Origin: Lachnospiraceae bacterium
GTDB lineage: Bacteria > Bacillota > Clostridia > Lachnospirales > Lachnospiraceae
Assembly (NCBI GenBank): GCA_021770755.1
Contig: JAETQI010000013.1
Span: 28,052 to 92,051, forward strand
Length of the DNA stretch: 64,000 bases
Reading direction: 5' to 3'
A program made the position numbers and the translations under genes. The notes beneath the pieces are model-generated. The model worked only from the letters and a program-made list of their open reading frames with translations. It ran no database searches and had not been told where the DNA came from. Shown in pieces: positions 42,928 to 52,349 of this stretch. Position 1 is the first letter of the stretch, and every line of letters begins with the position of its first letter.

Positions 42928-44286
42928 ATGATATGGAATAAAGCAAGAGAGTGTATGAGTCGTGATGAACTGGCGGTACTGCAGGGAAAACGTCTGGTGG
43001 AGATCGTAAAGTATGCGTATGACAGCGCAGCGTATTATAAGAAAAAAATGCAGAAGATCGGACTGGAACCGGGGGATATACGGGGGATCGAGGATCTGGA
43101 AAAGCTTCCTTTCACGACAAGGGAGGATCTGGTCGAAGCCTATCTGCCCGGGAAGCTTGTCACGTCGGAGGATGGGATCGTCCATTTCTACGGATCGGAT
43201 CACAGTGCCGGTATGGCCAGGATGGAAACGATGGCAGGGTACACGCAGCATGATATGGATATCTGGAAGGAATGCATGGCGCGTTCCATCAGTATGGCAG
43301 GTCTGGGAGCAAAGGATGTCATACAGGTCGGGCACGATTATGGGGTGCTCGGAGAGGGGATCGGCGTGCACTGCGGGGCGCAGCAGGTCGGGGCAGCGGT
43401 GATACCGGCGCCGGACTACCAACCCGCGGTGCTGACTTCCCTGATGTGGAGACTGCATGTCACGGGGATCGTCAGTCCGATATCCTATCTGACGCGCGTG
43501 GCGAAAGCTGTGGAAAAGAGAGGGCTCAGGCACACGCTCCGGCTAAAGGCGGCGCTGTGCGGCGGCGAGTCCTGGACAGAAGGTATGCGGAAAAAGCTCC
43601 AGGACAGGCTTGGGATCAGGGTCTATGATGTTTTCGGACTGAATGAACTGACAGGGCTTGGTGTGGCGTGTGAGTGCGAGTGCCAGAAAGGGCTGCATAT
43701 TCAGGAAGATTTTTTTCTGGCAGAGATCGTGGATACGCATAAGCTGCTCATTCTTCCCGGCGGGATCAGAGGAGAACTGGTGTTTACAACGCTCCAGAAA
43801 GAAGGCGTCCCGCTGATCCGGTATCGGACGATGAGCTTTACAAGGATCAATTACGAGAAATGCGAATGCGGCAGGACAATGGCGAGAATGGACAGGATAT
43901 TTTACGGGGAGGGCGACATTGTGCAGATCAGGGGGAACGATGTGTCCGTGTCCCGGATCGATGCAGCGCTCGCCGATCTTCAGGATGTGGAAGCTTCCTA
44001 TATTATGTGTGTCAGGGAGGAACACAATCTTGATGTGGTGGATGTCTATATCGTAAGTTCCGGGACGGGCGCGCAGGAGAGCGGACCGGACCGGAGGCGT
44101 ATGGTGGCGGATGCGGTTTCCGGTATCATTGGCGTGCGGCCGAATGTGTATGATGCCGCGCGTGCAGGATCCGGCGCCTTCTGCGGAGTTCATGGAGAAA
44201 CGTTCAGGGAGGTTCTGGATGAAACGGATCGGGAGGGTTGTGTGAGAAGAAACGTGGCGGTTCTGGATGAGCGGAAGCGGAAATAG
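42928..44286 (+). CDS. Phenylacetate-CoA ligase (PaaK)-like adenylating protein with divergent core motifs
   Basis: The 452-residue protein aligns along its length with PaaK-type AMP-forming ligases: an N-terminal LVEIVKYAYDSAAYYKKKM, LPFTTREDL, the ALCGGESWTEGMRKKL segment and YDVFGLNELTG. However, the phosphate-binding loop, normally SSGTTGKP, reads FYGSDHSAGMARM here, and the ribose-binding Asp of the YRTxD motif is replaced (IRYRTMSFTRI). CxC pairs (CECECQKG, CECG) are kept as in the family. It may be a ligase with altered chemistry, a transferase, or inactive. It is monocistronic and lies 1.8 kb after the NRPS run, so a role in supplying an acyl starter is possible but unsupported. Confidence 0.75.
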   Translation: MIWNKARECMSRDELAVLQGKRLVEIVKYAYDSAAYYKKKMQKIGLEPGDIRGIEDLEKLPFTTREDLVEAYLPGKLVTSEDGIVHFYGSDHSAGMARMETMAGYTQHDMDIWKECMARSISMAGLGAKDVIQVGHDYGVLGEGIGVHCGAQQVGAAVIPAPDYQPAVLTSLMWRLHVTGIVSPISYLTRVAKAVEKRGLRHTLRLKAALCGGESWTEGMRKKLQDRLGIRVYDVFGLNELTGLGVACECECQKGLHIQEDFFLAEIVDTHKLLILPGGIRGELVFTTLQKEGVPLIRYRTMSFTRINYEKCECGRTMARMDRIFYGEGDIVQIRGNDVSVSRIDAALADLQDVEASYIMCVREEHNLDVVDVYIVSSGTGAQESGPDRRRMVADAVSGIIGVRPNVYDAARAGSGAFCGVHGETFREVLDETDREGCVRRNVAVLDERKRK

Positions 44287-44321
44287 AGCAAAATCGCTTA
44301 AAAAAGATTAAAATATAGACG

Positions 44322-44350
44322 TTGAAAAAAGCGCACAGATAGTATAAAAT
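44322..44350 (+). promoter_or_regulatory. Likely promoter of the binding-protein/chemoreceptor pair
   Basis: TTGAAA (44322-44327), a 17-base spacer and TAAAAT (44345-44350) lie 48 bases upstream of the lipoprotein start. Confidence 0.5.
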
Positions 44351-44397
44351 AAATAACAAGGAATTGTCGGAAAATAATTAACGAAAGGAGAGTTACT

Positions 44398-45690
44398 GTG
44401 AAGAAAAAATTGTTAGTGTCAGTACTATCTGTGTCTTTACTGGCTTGTGTATTGGCTGGCTGCGGAAATAAGAAAGCCAATGATCAGACTGATACAGGGA
44501 CAGCGAATGTGGAAACGGAGCAGGCTGATCAAGGCGGGCAGCTCGAATCAGGGAAAGTGTCATTGAGAGTCTGGGTAGAGGAGGCAAATATTGACAATCT
44601 GCAGAAGATGATCGACAGCTTCAAGCAGAAATATGCCGGACAGGCTGATTTTGACATCACGATCGAAGTGTCTGGCGACGCGGATACCAGGGCAAATGTT
44701 CTGGGTGACATCCATAATGCCGCCGATATTTTCTCCATGCCGGATGATCAGCTCTACAGCCTGATCGCGGGCGGGGCACTGTCGCCGGTAGCAAATCAGG
44801 ACGAAGTCAAGAATGCAAATCTGGCGGACGCGGTCGATGCGGCATCGTACAATGGGACCGTGTATGCGTATCCTTACACTGCGGACAATGGTTATTTCCT
44901 GTATTACAATAAGGCGTATTTCTCAGATTCGGATGTGCAGACGATGGACAGGATCCTCGAGGTGGCAGCGGAAAACGAAAAGAAGTTCTCGATGGAATTT
45001 AACTCCGGATGGTATCTGTATTCTTTTTATGGAAACACGGGTCTTGAGTTTGGAATCAACGATGACGGTGTGACTAACTATTGTACGTGGAATGCCACAG
45101 AGGGAAACATCAAGGGAGTCGACGTGGCACAGGCGCTGCTTGATATCGCGACACATCCGGGATTTATCGCGCAGCCCGATGCAAGTTTTGTGGAAGGAAT
45201 ACAGGATGGTACATGTATTGCCGGGATCAGCGGCGTGTGGAATGCGGTTGCAGTGCAGGAGGCGTGGGGAAATGACTACGGCGCGTGCAAGCTTCCGACC
45301 TATACCTGCAAGGGGCAGCAGATACAGATGTCCTCATTTAAGGGGTACAAAATGTTCGGTGTGAATTCATACTCGGAGCATTCTGCATGGGCACATAAGC
45401 TTGCGGACTGGATCACCAATGAGGAGAATCAGATTCTGAGATTCCAGGAGAGAAGCCAGGGACCTGCCAATATCGTTGCCGCGGCTTCCGATGAAGTCGG
45501 AAAGGTACCGGCGATCGCCGCTGTCATTGACCAGTCGCAGTACGGTGTGCTTCAGCGTGTGGGAAACAGTTACTGGACGGCATGCACGAACTTTGCGGAT
45601 ACGATCGCAGCGGGAAACCTTGACAACATGCCGCTCCAGGATCTGGTGGACAGGCTGGTTAACGGCATCACTGCTTCGGTAGTACAATAA
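44398..45690 (+). CDS. Sugar-type extracellular solute-binding lipoprotein
   Basis: The 430-residue protein begins with a lipoprotein signal (KKKLLVSVLSVSLL, lipobox LAGC, Cys22) and a low-complexity linker, then a periplasmic-binding-protein fold of the MalE type (SLRVWVEEANIDNLQKMIDS, DIFSMPDDQLYSLIAGGAL, FKGYKMFGVNSYSEHSAWAH). It would bind an oligosaccharide outside the cell. GTG 44398 is preceded by AAAGGAG at seven bases. No ABC permease or ATPase gene is near; a chemoreceptor gene follows after 12 bases. It could present a sugar to that receptor or feed a transporter encoded elsewhere. Confidence 0.88.
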   Translation: MKKKLLVSVLSVSLLACVLAGCGNKKANDQTDTGTANVETEQADQGGQLESGKVSLRVWVEEANIDNLQKMIDSFKQKYAGQADFDITIEVSGDADTRANVLGDIHNAADIFSMPDDQLYSLIAGGALSPVANQDEVKNANLADAVDAASYNGTVYAYPYTADNGYFLYYNKAYFSDSDVQTMDRILEVAAENEKKFSMEFNSGWYLYSFYGNTGLEFGINDDGVTNYCTWNATEGNIKGVDVAQALLDIATHPGFIAQPDASFVEGIQDGTCIAGISGVWNAVAVQEAWGNDYGACKLPTYTCKGQQIQMSSFKGYKMFGVNSYSEHSAWAHKLADWITNEENQILRFQERSQGPANIVAAASDEVGKVPAIAAVIDQSQYGVLQRVGNSYWTACTNFADTIAAGNLDNMPLQDLVDRLVNGITASVVQ

Positions 45691-45702
45691 GGAGGGAACG
45701 AA

Positions 45703-47436
45703 ATGAACGGTAAGAAACGGTTAAGTATCACAATAGTCATTTTAGTTCCGGTTTTTATCCTCGGAGTGTTGGCGATATTCTCCAATGTCACAGCGATCAG
45801 CAATCTGAAAAGAGTAAATATGACTGCGGTCACGATCTCGGATGAGCATATGGTAAATATCTCACGCCTCAGCAACATCGAGAAGGAGCTGCAGGAGATC
45901 CATAAGAAAGCGCTGTCGCATATCATAGCGACAGATCTTGACACGCTGATCGCGACAGTCGCGGAGGTCCGTGCCGAGGAGGAAATACTTGATACGTATC
46001 TGGTGGAGTACAAGGATAGTCTGATCGAGGCGGACGCTTCGGCGTATGATGTGCTCGTATCCAACTATGACACGATGAAGTATGAGATCGCAAACCTGAT
46101 GGCGTTCAGCGGCAATGCGGAGAAGGAGAAAGCGTTTGCGCTGGCAAACGGAACGATCAAGCAGTGCAGCGATGAGATGCAGCGCCAGGTTGAGACGATG
46201 ATGGAAAGTGCGCAGGCAAGCGCGTCGCAGGCAAGCGAGGCGCTGACAGATGAGTACAACAAGGCAGTGTTCAAGAACATGATCATTGTCGGACTCAGTG
46301 TGATCGCGCTGCTGATCACGCTGTATGGCGTGTTTGTGCTGATCATCAGGAAACTGATCGTTGCCAACCGTGAGATCAATGATATCATCAACGGCATCGA
46401 CCAGAGCCAGGGGGATCTGACGAAGCGGATCAGTATCCTGTCCAACGATGAGATCGCGGATCTGGGCAATGGTATCAACACGTTTATGGGCAAGCTGCAG
46501 AGCATTATGAAGATGATCATCGAAAACTCGAGAAAGCTCGAGGAGGTTGTCAGCGAAGTGCAGGAAAGCGTGAGGACGTCCAACGACAGCGCGTCGGATC
46601 TCTCCGCAGTCACGCAGGAGCTGTCAGCCACGATGCAGGAAGTGGGGCATTCGGCGACGGTCATCAATCAGAATGCGGAGTCTGTGCGCAGCGAGGTTGA
46701 GATCATCGCAGACAAGTCGAACAGCATCAACGATTACTCCAAGAAGATGAAGGAAAATGCAGACACAATGGAGTCGAATGCGAAGTCGAACATGCAGGAG
46801 ACGAGCACAAAAGTGCAGGAGATCCTCGAAGTGCTGAATCAGGCGATCGAGGAGAGCAGGAGCGTCGAGCAGGTGAACGGACTGACCAACGATATCTTGA
46901 GCATATCCAGCCAGACAAACCTGCTTGCACTGAATGCCTCGATCGAGGCGGCAAGGGCAGGCGATGCCGGGAAAGGCTTTGCGGTCGTGGCGGACGAGAT
47001 CAGGCAGCTTGCGGATTCAAGCCGTGCGACGGCAAACCGGATCCAGGAGATCAACGGTGTCGTCACCAACGCGGTTCAGAATCTCGCCGGACATTCCAAC
47101 AATCTGGTGGAATACATGACCAACTCGATCCTGCCGGAGTTCGAGAACTTCGTCAGCAGCGGGGAACAGTACAGGGATAATGCCACTTACATAGAGAGCG
47201 TCATGAATGAGTTCACGGCAAAGACGGACGACCTAAAGCGTGCGGTTGACGAGATCGCGTCATCGATCGAGACGATCACGGACGCGATCGAGGAAGGTGC
47301 AAAGGGTGTGACCGGCGCGGCAGAGAGCACGCAGGTACTTGTTGCGGATATGGAGAATATCAGCAACAGGATGGATGAGAACCAGCAGATCGCAGCGGCA
47401 CTCCAGAAAGAAACGGATGTGTTTAAAAACTTCTGA
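45703..47436 (+). CDS. Methyl-accepting chemotaxis protein
   Basis: The 577-residue receptor has a membrane helix at 7-29, a mainly helical extracytoplasmic four-helix-bundle sensor (about 30-190), a second helix (195-215), a HAMP domain (215-270) and a long coiled-coil signalling domain. The hairpin tip reads [19 protein letters not shown] followed by [13 protein letters not shown]. There is no C-terminal docking pentapeptide. It is 12 bases downstream of the sugar-binding lipoprotein and ends in a strong terminator, so the two form a bicistronic unit. Confidence 0.95.
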   Translation: MNGKKRLSITIVILVPVFILGVLAIFSNVTAISNLKRVNMTAVTISDEHMVNISRLSNIEKELQEIHKKALSHIIATDLDTLIATVAEVRAEEEILDTYLVEYKDSLIEADASAYDVLVSNYDTMKYEIANLMAFSGNAEKEKAFALANGTIKQCSDEMQRQVETMMESAQASASQASEALTDEYNKAVFKNMIIVGLSVIALLITLYGVFVLIIRKLIVANREINDIINGIDQSQGDLTKRISILSNDEIADLGNGINTFMGKLQSIMKMIIENSRKLEEVVSEVQESVRTSNDSASDLSAVTQELSATMQEVGHSATVINQNAESVRSEVEIIADKSNSINDYSKKMKENADTMESNAKSNMQETSTKVQEILEVLNQAIEESRSVEQVNGLTNDILSISSQTNLLALNASIEAARAGDAGKGFAVVADEIRQLADSSRATANRIQEINGVVTNAVQNLAGHSNNLVEYMTNSILPEFENFVSSGEQYRDNATYIESVMNEFTAKTDDLKRAVDEIASSIETITDAIEEGAKGVTGAAESTQVLVADMENISNRMDENQQIAAALQKETDVFKNF

Positions 47437-47446
47437 TCAGAATAAG

Positions 47447-47480
47447 AGTTCGTCAAAGCCAGGCTTTTGACGAACTTTTT
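47447..47480 (+). terminator. Terminator after the chemoreceptor gene
   Basis: AGTTCGTCAAAGCC and GGCTTTTGACGAACT pair with one bulge, followed by TTTTT. The second copy of the dispersed hairpin element begins inside its 3' arm. Confidence 0.85.
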
Positions 47481-47553
47481 GTGCGCAGACCCGTGCAGAG
47501 GAAATATGCCGCCAGTGCGGCGCACGGGTCGCGCGCGAGTAGTGGAGAAGGGC
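47469..47553. repeat. Dispersed hairpin element, copy 2 (upstream of thiN)
   Basis: It matches 20142-20225. The outer stem GACCCGTGC/GCACGGGTC is identical; the apical hairpin is GCCGC-CAGT-GCGGC here against GCCGCC-AA-GGCGGC in copy 1, so pairing is kept while bases change. CGAGTAG (47536-47542) and CTACTCG (about 47560-47566) add a further flanking stem. A degenerate partial copy may follow (GGGTGTCCGGCGCGCGAATG). Confidence 0.75.
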
Positions 47554-47616
47554 ATTCCCCTACTCGATTGTATACGGGTGTCCGGCGCGCGAATGGAGAA
47601 AGCGAGATGGAAGAGA

Positions 47617-48273
47617 ATGAAAAAATGTATGATAATCGGAGCGGGTGCCTGTGATGCGCAGAAGCTCAAAAAGAAGCTGATATTCAACGAGGGGGATCTG
47701 TGTATCGCCGCGGACGGGGGACTGGATCATCTGGCGGCGGTCGGATTGACACCGGATATACTGTTAGGGGATATGGATTCGCTGGAACATGGGGAGGCAG
47801 CCGGCGCCGCGCACACAGGTTTTCGGGTAAAGAGGCTTCCGGTCGAAAAGGATGACACGGACATGCTGGCGGCGATCAAGGAAGGACTGGCGGCAGGGTA
47901 TCGCCAGTTCGAGCTTTACGGAGCACTCGGCGGGAGACTTGACCATACGCTTGCCAATATTCAGTGTCTGCTGTATCTGTTAAATCGCGGTGCGAAAGGC
48001 ATGATCGTGGGTGACGATGTCACCCTGACACTGATCAGAAATGAGAGTATTTTCTTTAAGGCGGACTGCGCCGGGAGAGGAAGGCGCGTTTCGGTCTTTG
48101 CCTTTGGCGGGGATGCATACGGGGTTTCGGAAAAAGGATTGAAGTATCTTTTGAATCGTGTTACAGTAAAACAGGAGTTTCCGATCGGCGTGAGCAATGA
48201 ATTCATAGAGGAAGATGCCGAGATCATCGTGGAGAACGGCACGCTTTTGATTTATTTGGAGGGATATGGATGA
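47617..48273 (+). CDS. thiN: Thiamine pyrophosphokinase
   Basis: The 218-residue enzyme makes thiamine diphosphate from thiamine and ATP. Motifs: IAADGGLDHLAAVGLTPDIL, LGDMDSL, KDDTDMLAAI and GALGGRLDHTLANIQ in the catalytic domain (1-130), then the C-terminal beta-domain with FPIGVSNEF. The start at 47617 is followed by KKCMIIGAG, typical of the family; the open frame upstream runs through the hairpin element and is non-coding. It overlaps the next gene by four bases. Confidence 0.9.
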   Translation: MKKCMIIGAGACDAQKLKKKLIFNEGDLCIAADGGLDHLAAVGLTPDILLGDMDSLEHGEAAGAAHTGFRVKRLPVEKDDTDMLAAIKEGLAAGYRQFELYGALGGRLDHTLANIQCLLYLLNRGAKGMIVGDDVTLTLIRNESIFFKADCAGRGRRVSVFAFGGDAYGVSEKGLKYLLNRVTVKQEFPIGVSNEFIEEDAEIIVENGTLLIYLEGYG

Positions 48274-49136
48274 TTTACACTTTTTCGACATGGCTTTTCT
48301 TTTTCTATTTTTATTGTTTCCTGGGCTGGGTATGGGAGACATGCTATGTGTCTGTCCTGAAAGCGAAGTGGGTCAACAGGGGCTTTATGAGAGGCCCGTT
48401 TCTGCCGATCTATGGATCCGGGGCGATCGTCGTGCTGATCTTTACGCTGCCGTTTCGTGCCGATCCTGTGCTGGTGTTTTTTGTGGGGATGGTGAGTGCC
48501 ACGATACTGGAATATTTTACCGGGGTAGCGATGGAGCAGATGTTTCATGTGCGGTACTGGGATTACAGTAACCAGCGTCTGAATCTGAACGGCCATATCT
48601 GTGTGACATCTTCGCTGGCGTGGGGAGCGTTCTCGGTGATCCTCACACTGTACGGGCATACGCCGGTGGAGCGCCTCGTCTCCCGCATGAGCACAAATGT
48701 ATTGGAAGTTATCGTTTTTGTGCTCACAGTCTATATATCGATCGATATGGCGGAGAGCATCCGTGAGGCGATCAATCTCAAGGAAGTGCTGCTGAGCCTT
48801 GAGGAGAACAACGAAGATTTCCGGAGGCTCCAGAAGCATATTGAGGTCGCGTCCGCATTTTACGGCGGAGAGCTTAAGGAGAGATCGGAAGCGGGCTTGC
48901 GCAAGATCAATTCTGCGCTGGAGACCGGGAAGGAAATGTACGACAGGATTGGTGAGAGCAGCAGGATGTCCAGGGCGGCATTCATGCAGAAGATGAGCAG
49001 CGCAAGGACAAAAAAAGAGTATGGACGCATGAATTCGCTGTTGAAGCGGAATCCAAGGGCGGTATCCAGGATGCATGAGGAAGCGTTCTCCAGATTTGTG
49101 GAATTTACAGGAGAAGATGCAGATGTAGATGAATAG
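48270..49136 (+). CDS. CmpB-like putative ABC transporter (type IV) membrane protein
   Basis: The 288-residue protein has five or so helices in its first 170 residues with the family motifs FLGWVWETCYVSV, FMRGPFLPIYGSG, EYFTGVAMEQMFHVRYWDYS and GHICVTSSLAWG, matching the ABC_trans_CmpB family. The last 110 residues are charged and helical, probably a cytoplasmic coiled coil. ATGA overlap couples it to thiN. The family's function is uncertain despite its name, and no ATPase is nearby. Confidence 0.82.
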   Translation: MIYTFSTWLFFFYFYCFLGWVWETCYVSVLKAKWVNRGFMRGPFLPIYGSGAIVVLIFTLPFRADPVLVFFVGMVSATILEYFTGVAMEQMFHVRYWDYSNQRLNLNGHICVTSSLAWGAFSVILTLYGHTPVERLVSRMSTNVLEVIVFVLTVYISIDMAESIREAINLKEVLLSLEENNEDFRRLQKHIEVASAFYGGELKERSEAGLRKINSALETGKEMYDRIGESSRMSRAAFMQKMSSARTKKEYGRMNSLLKRNPRAVSRMHEEAFSRFVEFTGEDADVDE

Positions 49137-49178
49137 ATCGGCAGCGCTTACAGGTATGAATGAAAGTGAGGAAAAGAT

Positions 49179-50363
49179 ATGAGTATGATAGATCATAACA
49201 GGTTAGCCAGGTTGGGAGAACTGCTTGAGGAGAGTGTCCGGACAGGTCAGATCGCGGGCGGAAATCTCTGCGTGCTCCACAAGGGAGAGGAAGTGTATTA
49301 TGCGGAGTCGGGATATGCGGATATCGCGGCTCAGAAGAAGATAACAAAAGACAGTATTTTCCGGTTATATTCCATGACAAAACCGGTCACGGCAGCTTCG
49401 GTAATGCTGCTGATGGAGCGGGGAGTCATAGATCTGCTCGATCCGGTGTCCAAATACATACCAATCTTTGGGGACATAAAGGTGGCAGCGCCGGAGGGCG
49501 ACGTGGCAGTGAACAGGCAGGTGACGATCAAGGACTGCCTGTCCATGACATCAGGACTGGCATACAATTGTGATCCGGATCCTGCAAGCCGCGACGCGGC
49601 GCTCGTCTATGACGAGCTGGACAGGAGGCTGTACTCTGACGACCCGATGACGACCATGGAGATGGCGTCAAAGCTGGGGCAGGGGCGCCTTGCATTTCAG
49701 CCGGGGGAATGCTGGCGCTATGGGACGAGCGCCGATATCCTCGGCGCTGTTGTGGAAGCGGCTTCTGGTGTCCGTTTCGGGGAGTTTCTGCAAAAGGAAT
49801 TTTTTGAGCCGTTGAATATGAAAGACACAGGTTTTTGCCTTGATGCATCAAAGCGGGAACGGCTGGCGAGTGTGTATGAGAGAACGCCGGATGGGCTTGT
49901 TGTGTATCACGGCAATCATCTGGGGATCTGCAATCACATGGACGCGGATATCCGGTTTGAATCGGGCGGTGCGGGTCTGGTGTCCACGATCGCGGACTAT
50001 CGGCACTTTGCACAGATGCTCATGAATCAGGGGACTTATCAGGGAAAGACCTATCTGGCTCCGGCGACGGTCGCGTATATGACAGGATGCCGCCTGCATC
50101 CGCATCAGCAGGTGATGATGGCGGGCTGGGAGAGTCTTGCAGGGTACAGCTACAGCAATCTGATGCGTGTGTTGACAGAGCCTTCGCTTGCGGTGATCAA
50201 CGGTTCGCAGGGCGAGTACGGCTGGGACGGATGGCTGGGACCTTATTTTGCGAATATGCCCGGGGCGGACACGACGTTTCTGATGATGGTGCAGCTAAAG
50301 GATTCCGGTACGTTTACCCTCACGAGAAAGCTCAGGAACGTGCTGGCGGCAGCAGTTTCATAA
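49179..50363 (+). CDS. Serine hydrolase of the beta-lactamase/penicillin-binding fold
   Basis: The 394-residue protein has the S-x-x-K nucleophile motif, Ser65-Met-Thr-Lys68 in FRLYSMTKPV, a Tyr in WRYGTSADILG as second motif, and a C-terminal GYSYSNLM/WDGWLGPYF region. This is the family of class C beta-lactamase-like esterases and D-peptidases. No signal peptide is evident, which favours a cytoplasmic esterase role over beta-lactam resistance. ATG 49179 follows GAGGAAAAG. A bidirectional terminator separates it from the convergent ABC genes. Confidence 0.85.
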   Translation: MSMIDHNRLARLGELLEESVRTGQIAGGNLCVLHKGEEVYYAESGYADIAAQKKITKDSIFRLYSMTKPVTAASVMLLMERGVIDLLDPVSKYIPIFGDIKVAAPEGDVAVNRQVTIKDCLSMTSGLAYNCDPDPASRDAALVYDELDRRLYSDDPMTTMEMASKLGQGRLAFQPGECWRYGTSADILGAVVEAASGVRFGEFLQKEFFEPLNMKDTGFCLDASKRERLASVYERTPDGLVVYHGNHLGICNHMDADIRFESGGAGLVSTIADYRHFAQMLMNQGTYQGKTYLAPATVAYMTGCRLHPHQQVMMAGWESLAGYSYSNLMRVLTEPSLAVINGSQGEYGWDGWLGPYFANMPGADTTFLMMVQLKDSGTFTLTRKLRNVLAAAVS

Positions 50364-50392
50364 AAAATGACGTTAGGAAGGAATTGAAAGTA

Positions 50393-50505
50393 ATGGTCAA
50401 TGCGATCCTTGAAGAGATGGGGCGGTTGGAAGAGCGGATCAACAGGCGGTTTGGATTGACCAACCGGAAAGGCGGATCGAGGAATTGGAGCGCAGGACGG
50501 CGTAG
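50393..50505 (+). pseudogene. Small frameshifted coiled-coil ORF
   Basis: From ATG 50393 (with GGAAGGAA upstream) the frame reads MVNAILEEMGRLEERINRRF, an amphipathic helix. A similar heptad (PERRIEELERRTA, stop at 50503-50505) continues in another frame. The two halves look like one small helical protein broken by an indel near 50447-50470. The original frame instead runs through the terminator. Function unknown; the frameshift reading is inference from composition. Confidence 0.4.
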
Positions 50506-50523
50506 GACATCGGGCACAGGGCT

Positions 50524-50563
50524 GTACATAAAAAAGCAGGCATTTGCCTGCTTTTTTATGTAC
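50524..50563. terminator. Bidirectional terminator
   Basis: A near-perfect 40-base palindrome (19 of 20 pairs) with AAAAAAGCAGGCA and TGCCTGCTTTTTT arms lies between convergent genes and can serve both strands. Confidence 0.9.
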
Positions 50564-50570
50564 ACGGGCG

Positions 50571-52349
50571 TTATACAACGTCCTGAAGCTGTGCCGTGTA
50601 GAGCCTGTAGTACGCGCCTTTCTTAGCCATCAGCTCCCTTGCGTTGCCTTCCTCCACGATGCCGCCGTTGTCGATGACAAAGATGCGGTCTGCCTTCTGG
50701 ATCGTGGACAGACGGTGTGCGATGACAAAGGATGTGCGCCCTTTCAACAGGGCTTCTATGCCATCCTGGACCAGCAGCTCGGTCTTGGTGTCGATACTTG
50801 ACGTTGCTTCGTCCAGGATCAGGATCTTGGGCATACTGACCATAGTGCGGGCGAAGGCGAGAAGCTGTTTTTGTCCGACGGACAGACCGCCGCCGCGTTC
50901 TTCCAGTTTCGTGTCATAGCCGTCGGGAAGCTTTGTGATAAAATCATGTGCGTGGACTGCCTTGGCAGCGGCGATGATCTCCTCGTCTGTCGCGTCCAGC
51001 TTTCCGTAGGCGATATTTTCACGGATCGTTCCCGTGAACAGGAAATTGTCCTGTGTCATGATGCCCATCTGCTGCCGCAGACTTTCGATGCTGACACTCT
51101 TGATATCATGTCCGTCAATCCGGATCAATCCCTTCTGTATGTCATAGAAACGGCTGATCAGATTTACGATGGTGGTCTTGCCGGCTCCGGTAGGCCCCAC
51201 AAGGGCGATCGTCTCGCCGGGGTTGATGTGGAAGCTTACATCATTGAGGACATCGATGCCCTCCTCATAGGAGAATCCGACATGCTCGAAATCGACTGCC
51301 CCGACAATCTCCGGCATCTTTGTCACGTCTGCCGCATCCGTGATCTCCGCGTCGGTGTCTAATATCTCAAAGATCCGCTCTGCGCCGGAAATGTTTGTGA
51401 TCAGTTGGTTGTAAAAATTGCTCAGGTTCATGATCGGCTGCCAGAACATCGATATGTACGTGCCGAATGCGATCAGTGTTCCCACAGATACACGGTCGAC
51501 ACCGAGGATCATAATGCCTGTAAACCACAGCGATACATTGCCAAGTCCCCAGCAGAAATCGATGACAGAGCCAAAGGCGTCCGCATAAAGCACCGCATCC
51601 ATGAAAGCGTGCTGATGTTCGTCGACAAGGGTGCGGAACGTCTCCTTGGTCTCTTTCTCGGCATGAAAACTCTGGATGATACGGATACCGGACAGGTCCT
51701 CATGCACAAAGGCGTTGAGGTTGGATGACTTTTTCCGGAAGATCTGCCATCGTTTGTGGGAGCGCACCTGTATGAACCATACCCCTGCGAACATGAGGGG
51801 GATGCTGATCAGCGCGGCGGCAGCGAGTCTGGCATTTTTGACAAACATAATGGCAACGACTGCGCAGATCGTGATAAAGTCGGGTATCAGGGTTGTGACG
51901 CTGTTTGACAGCACGTCTTTTAAGGAGTTGATGTCTCCGATGATGCGCGCGAGGATCTTTCCGGTCGGACGGCTGTCAAAGAACTTAAAGTCAAGCGTCT
52001 GTATGTGGGTGTAGAGCTGCTGCCGGATCGTGACCAGCACCTTGTTGCACACCTTTGCCATGATGTACATGCGGGCTTTCACGAGGATGATCAGGATCGC
52101 ATTGAGCACCAGTGCGATCGCGGCAAGCCGGTACAGGCCAGCGTAATCGCCGGTTGATATATGGTTGTCGATGGCAGATTCTATGATCAATGGGTTGATG
52201 AGGCTCACACATACGCAGTACGCCATGATCAGCAGTACTGCGAAGATGGAAGCCTTGTGTGAGAGCAGGTAGGAAAAGAGCCTGCCCAGTGTCTTTAACT
52301 TGCTTACTTCCTGCAGGTTTTCGTCTTCCTTGTAGGAATTAATTGCCAT
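50571..52349 (-). CDS. ABC exporter half-transporter with consensus ATPase site (BmrD-like)
   Basis: The 592-residue protein has six membrane helices (about 35-330) and a C-terminal ATPase domain with Walker A GPTGAGKTT, signature LSVGQKQLLAF and Walker B ILILDEATSSID with the catalytic Glu. It lies 11 bases overlapping with the upstream half-transporter, so the two are made together and probably form a heterodimer. The start at 52349 has GGAGG eight bases before it; the longer upstream frame overlaps the neighbour gene and lacks a site. Likely drug or lipid export; expression probably depends on the leader described at 54164-54398. Confidence 0.93.
   Translation of the reverse strand: MAINSYKEDENLQEVSKLKTLGRLFSYLLSHKASIFAVLLIMAYCVCVSLINPLIIESAIDNHISTGDYAGLYRLAAIALVLNAILIILVKARMYIMAKVCNKVLVTIRQQLYTHIQTLDFKFFDSRPTGKILARIIGDINSLKDVLSNSVTTLIPDFITICAVVAIMFVKNARLAAAALISIPLMFAGVWFIQVRSHKRWQIFRKKSSNLNAFVHEDLSGIRIIQSFHAEKETKETFRTLVDEHQHAFMDAVLYADAFGSVIDFCWGLGNVSLWFTGIMILGVDRVSVGTLIAFGTYISMFWQPIMNLSNFYNQLITNISGAERIFEILDTDAEITDAADVTKMPEIVGAVDFEHVGFSYEEGIDVLNDVSFHINPGETIALVGPTGAGKTTIVNLISRFYDIQKGLIRIDGHDIKSVSIESLRQQMGIMTQDNFLFTGTIRENIAYGKLDATDEEIIAAAKAVHAHDFITKLPDGYDTKLEERGGGLSVGQKQLLAFARTMVSMPKILILDEATSSIDTKTELLVQDGIEALLKGRTSFVIAHRLSTIQKADRIFVIDNGGIVEEGNARELMAKKGAYYRLYTAQLQDVV

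Noticed and set aside
44287..44397. A sigma-28 type promoter for the chemoreceptor unit
   Set aside because: No good TAAA-N15-GCCGATAA match was seen; the TTGAAA/TAAAAT pair fits better.
47467..47616. N-terminal extension of thiamine pyrophosphokinase
   Set aside because: It covers a terminator and the second hairpin element; family similarity begins only at KKCMIIGAG.
50087..50626. 179-codon plus-strand frame near the serine hydrolase end
   Set aside because: Its first half is out of frame with the well-supported serine hydrolase and its second half passes through the terminator; only the short 50393 segment is of interest.
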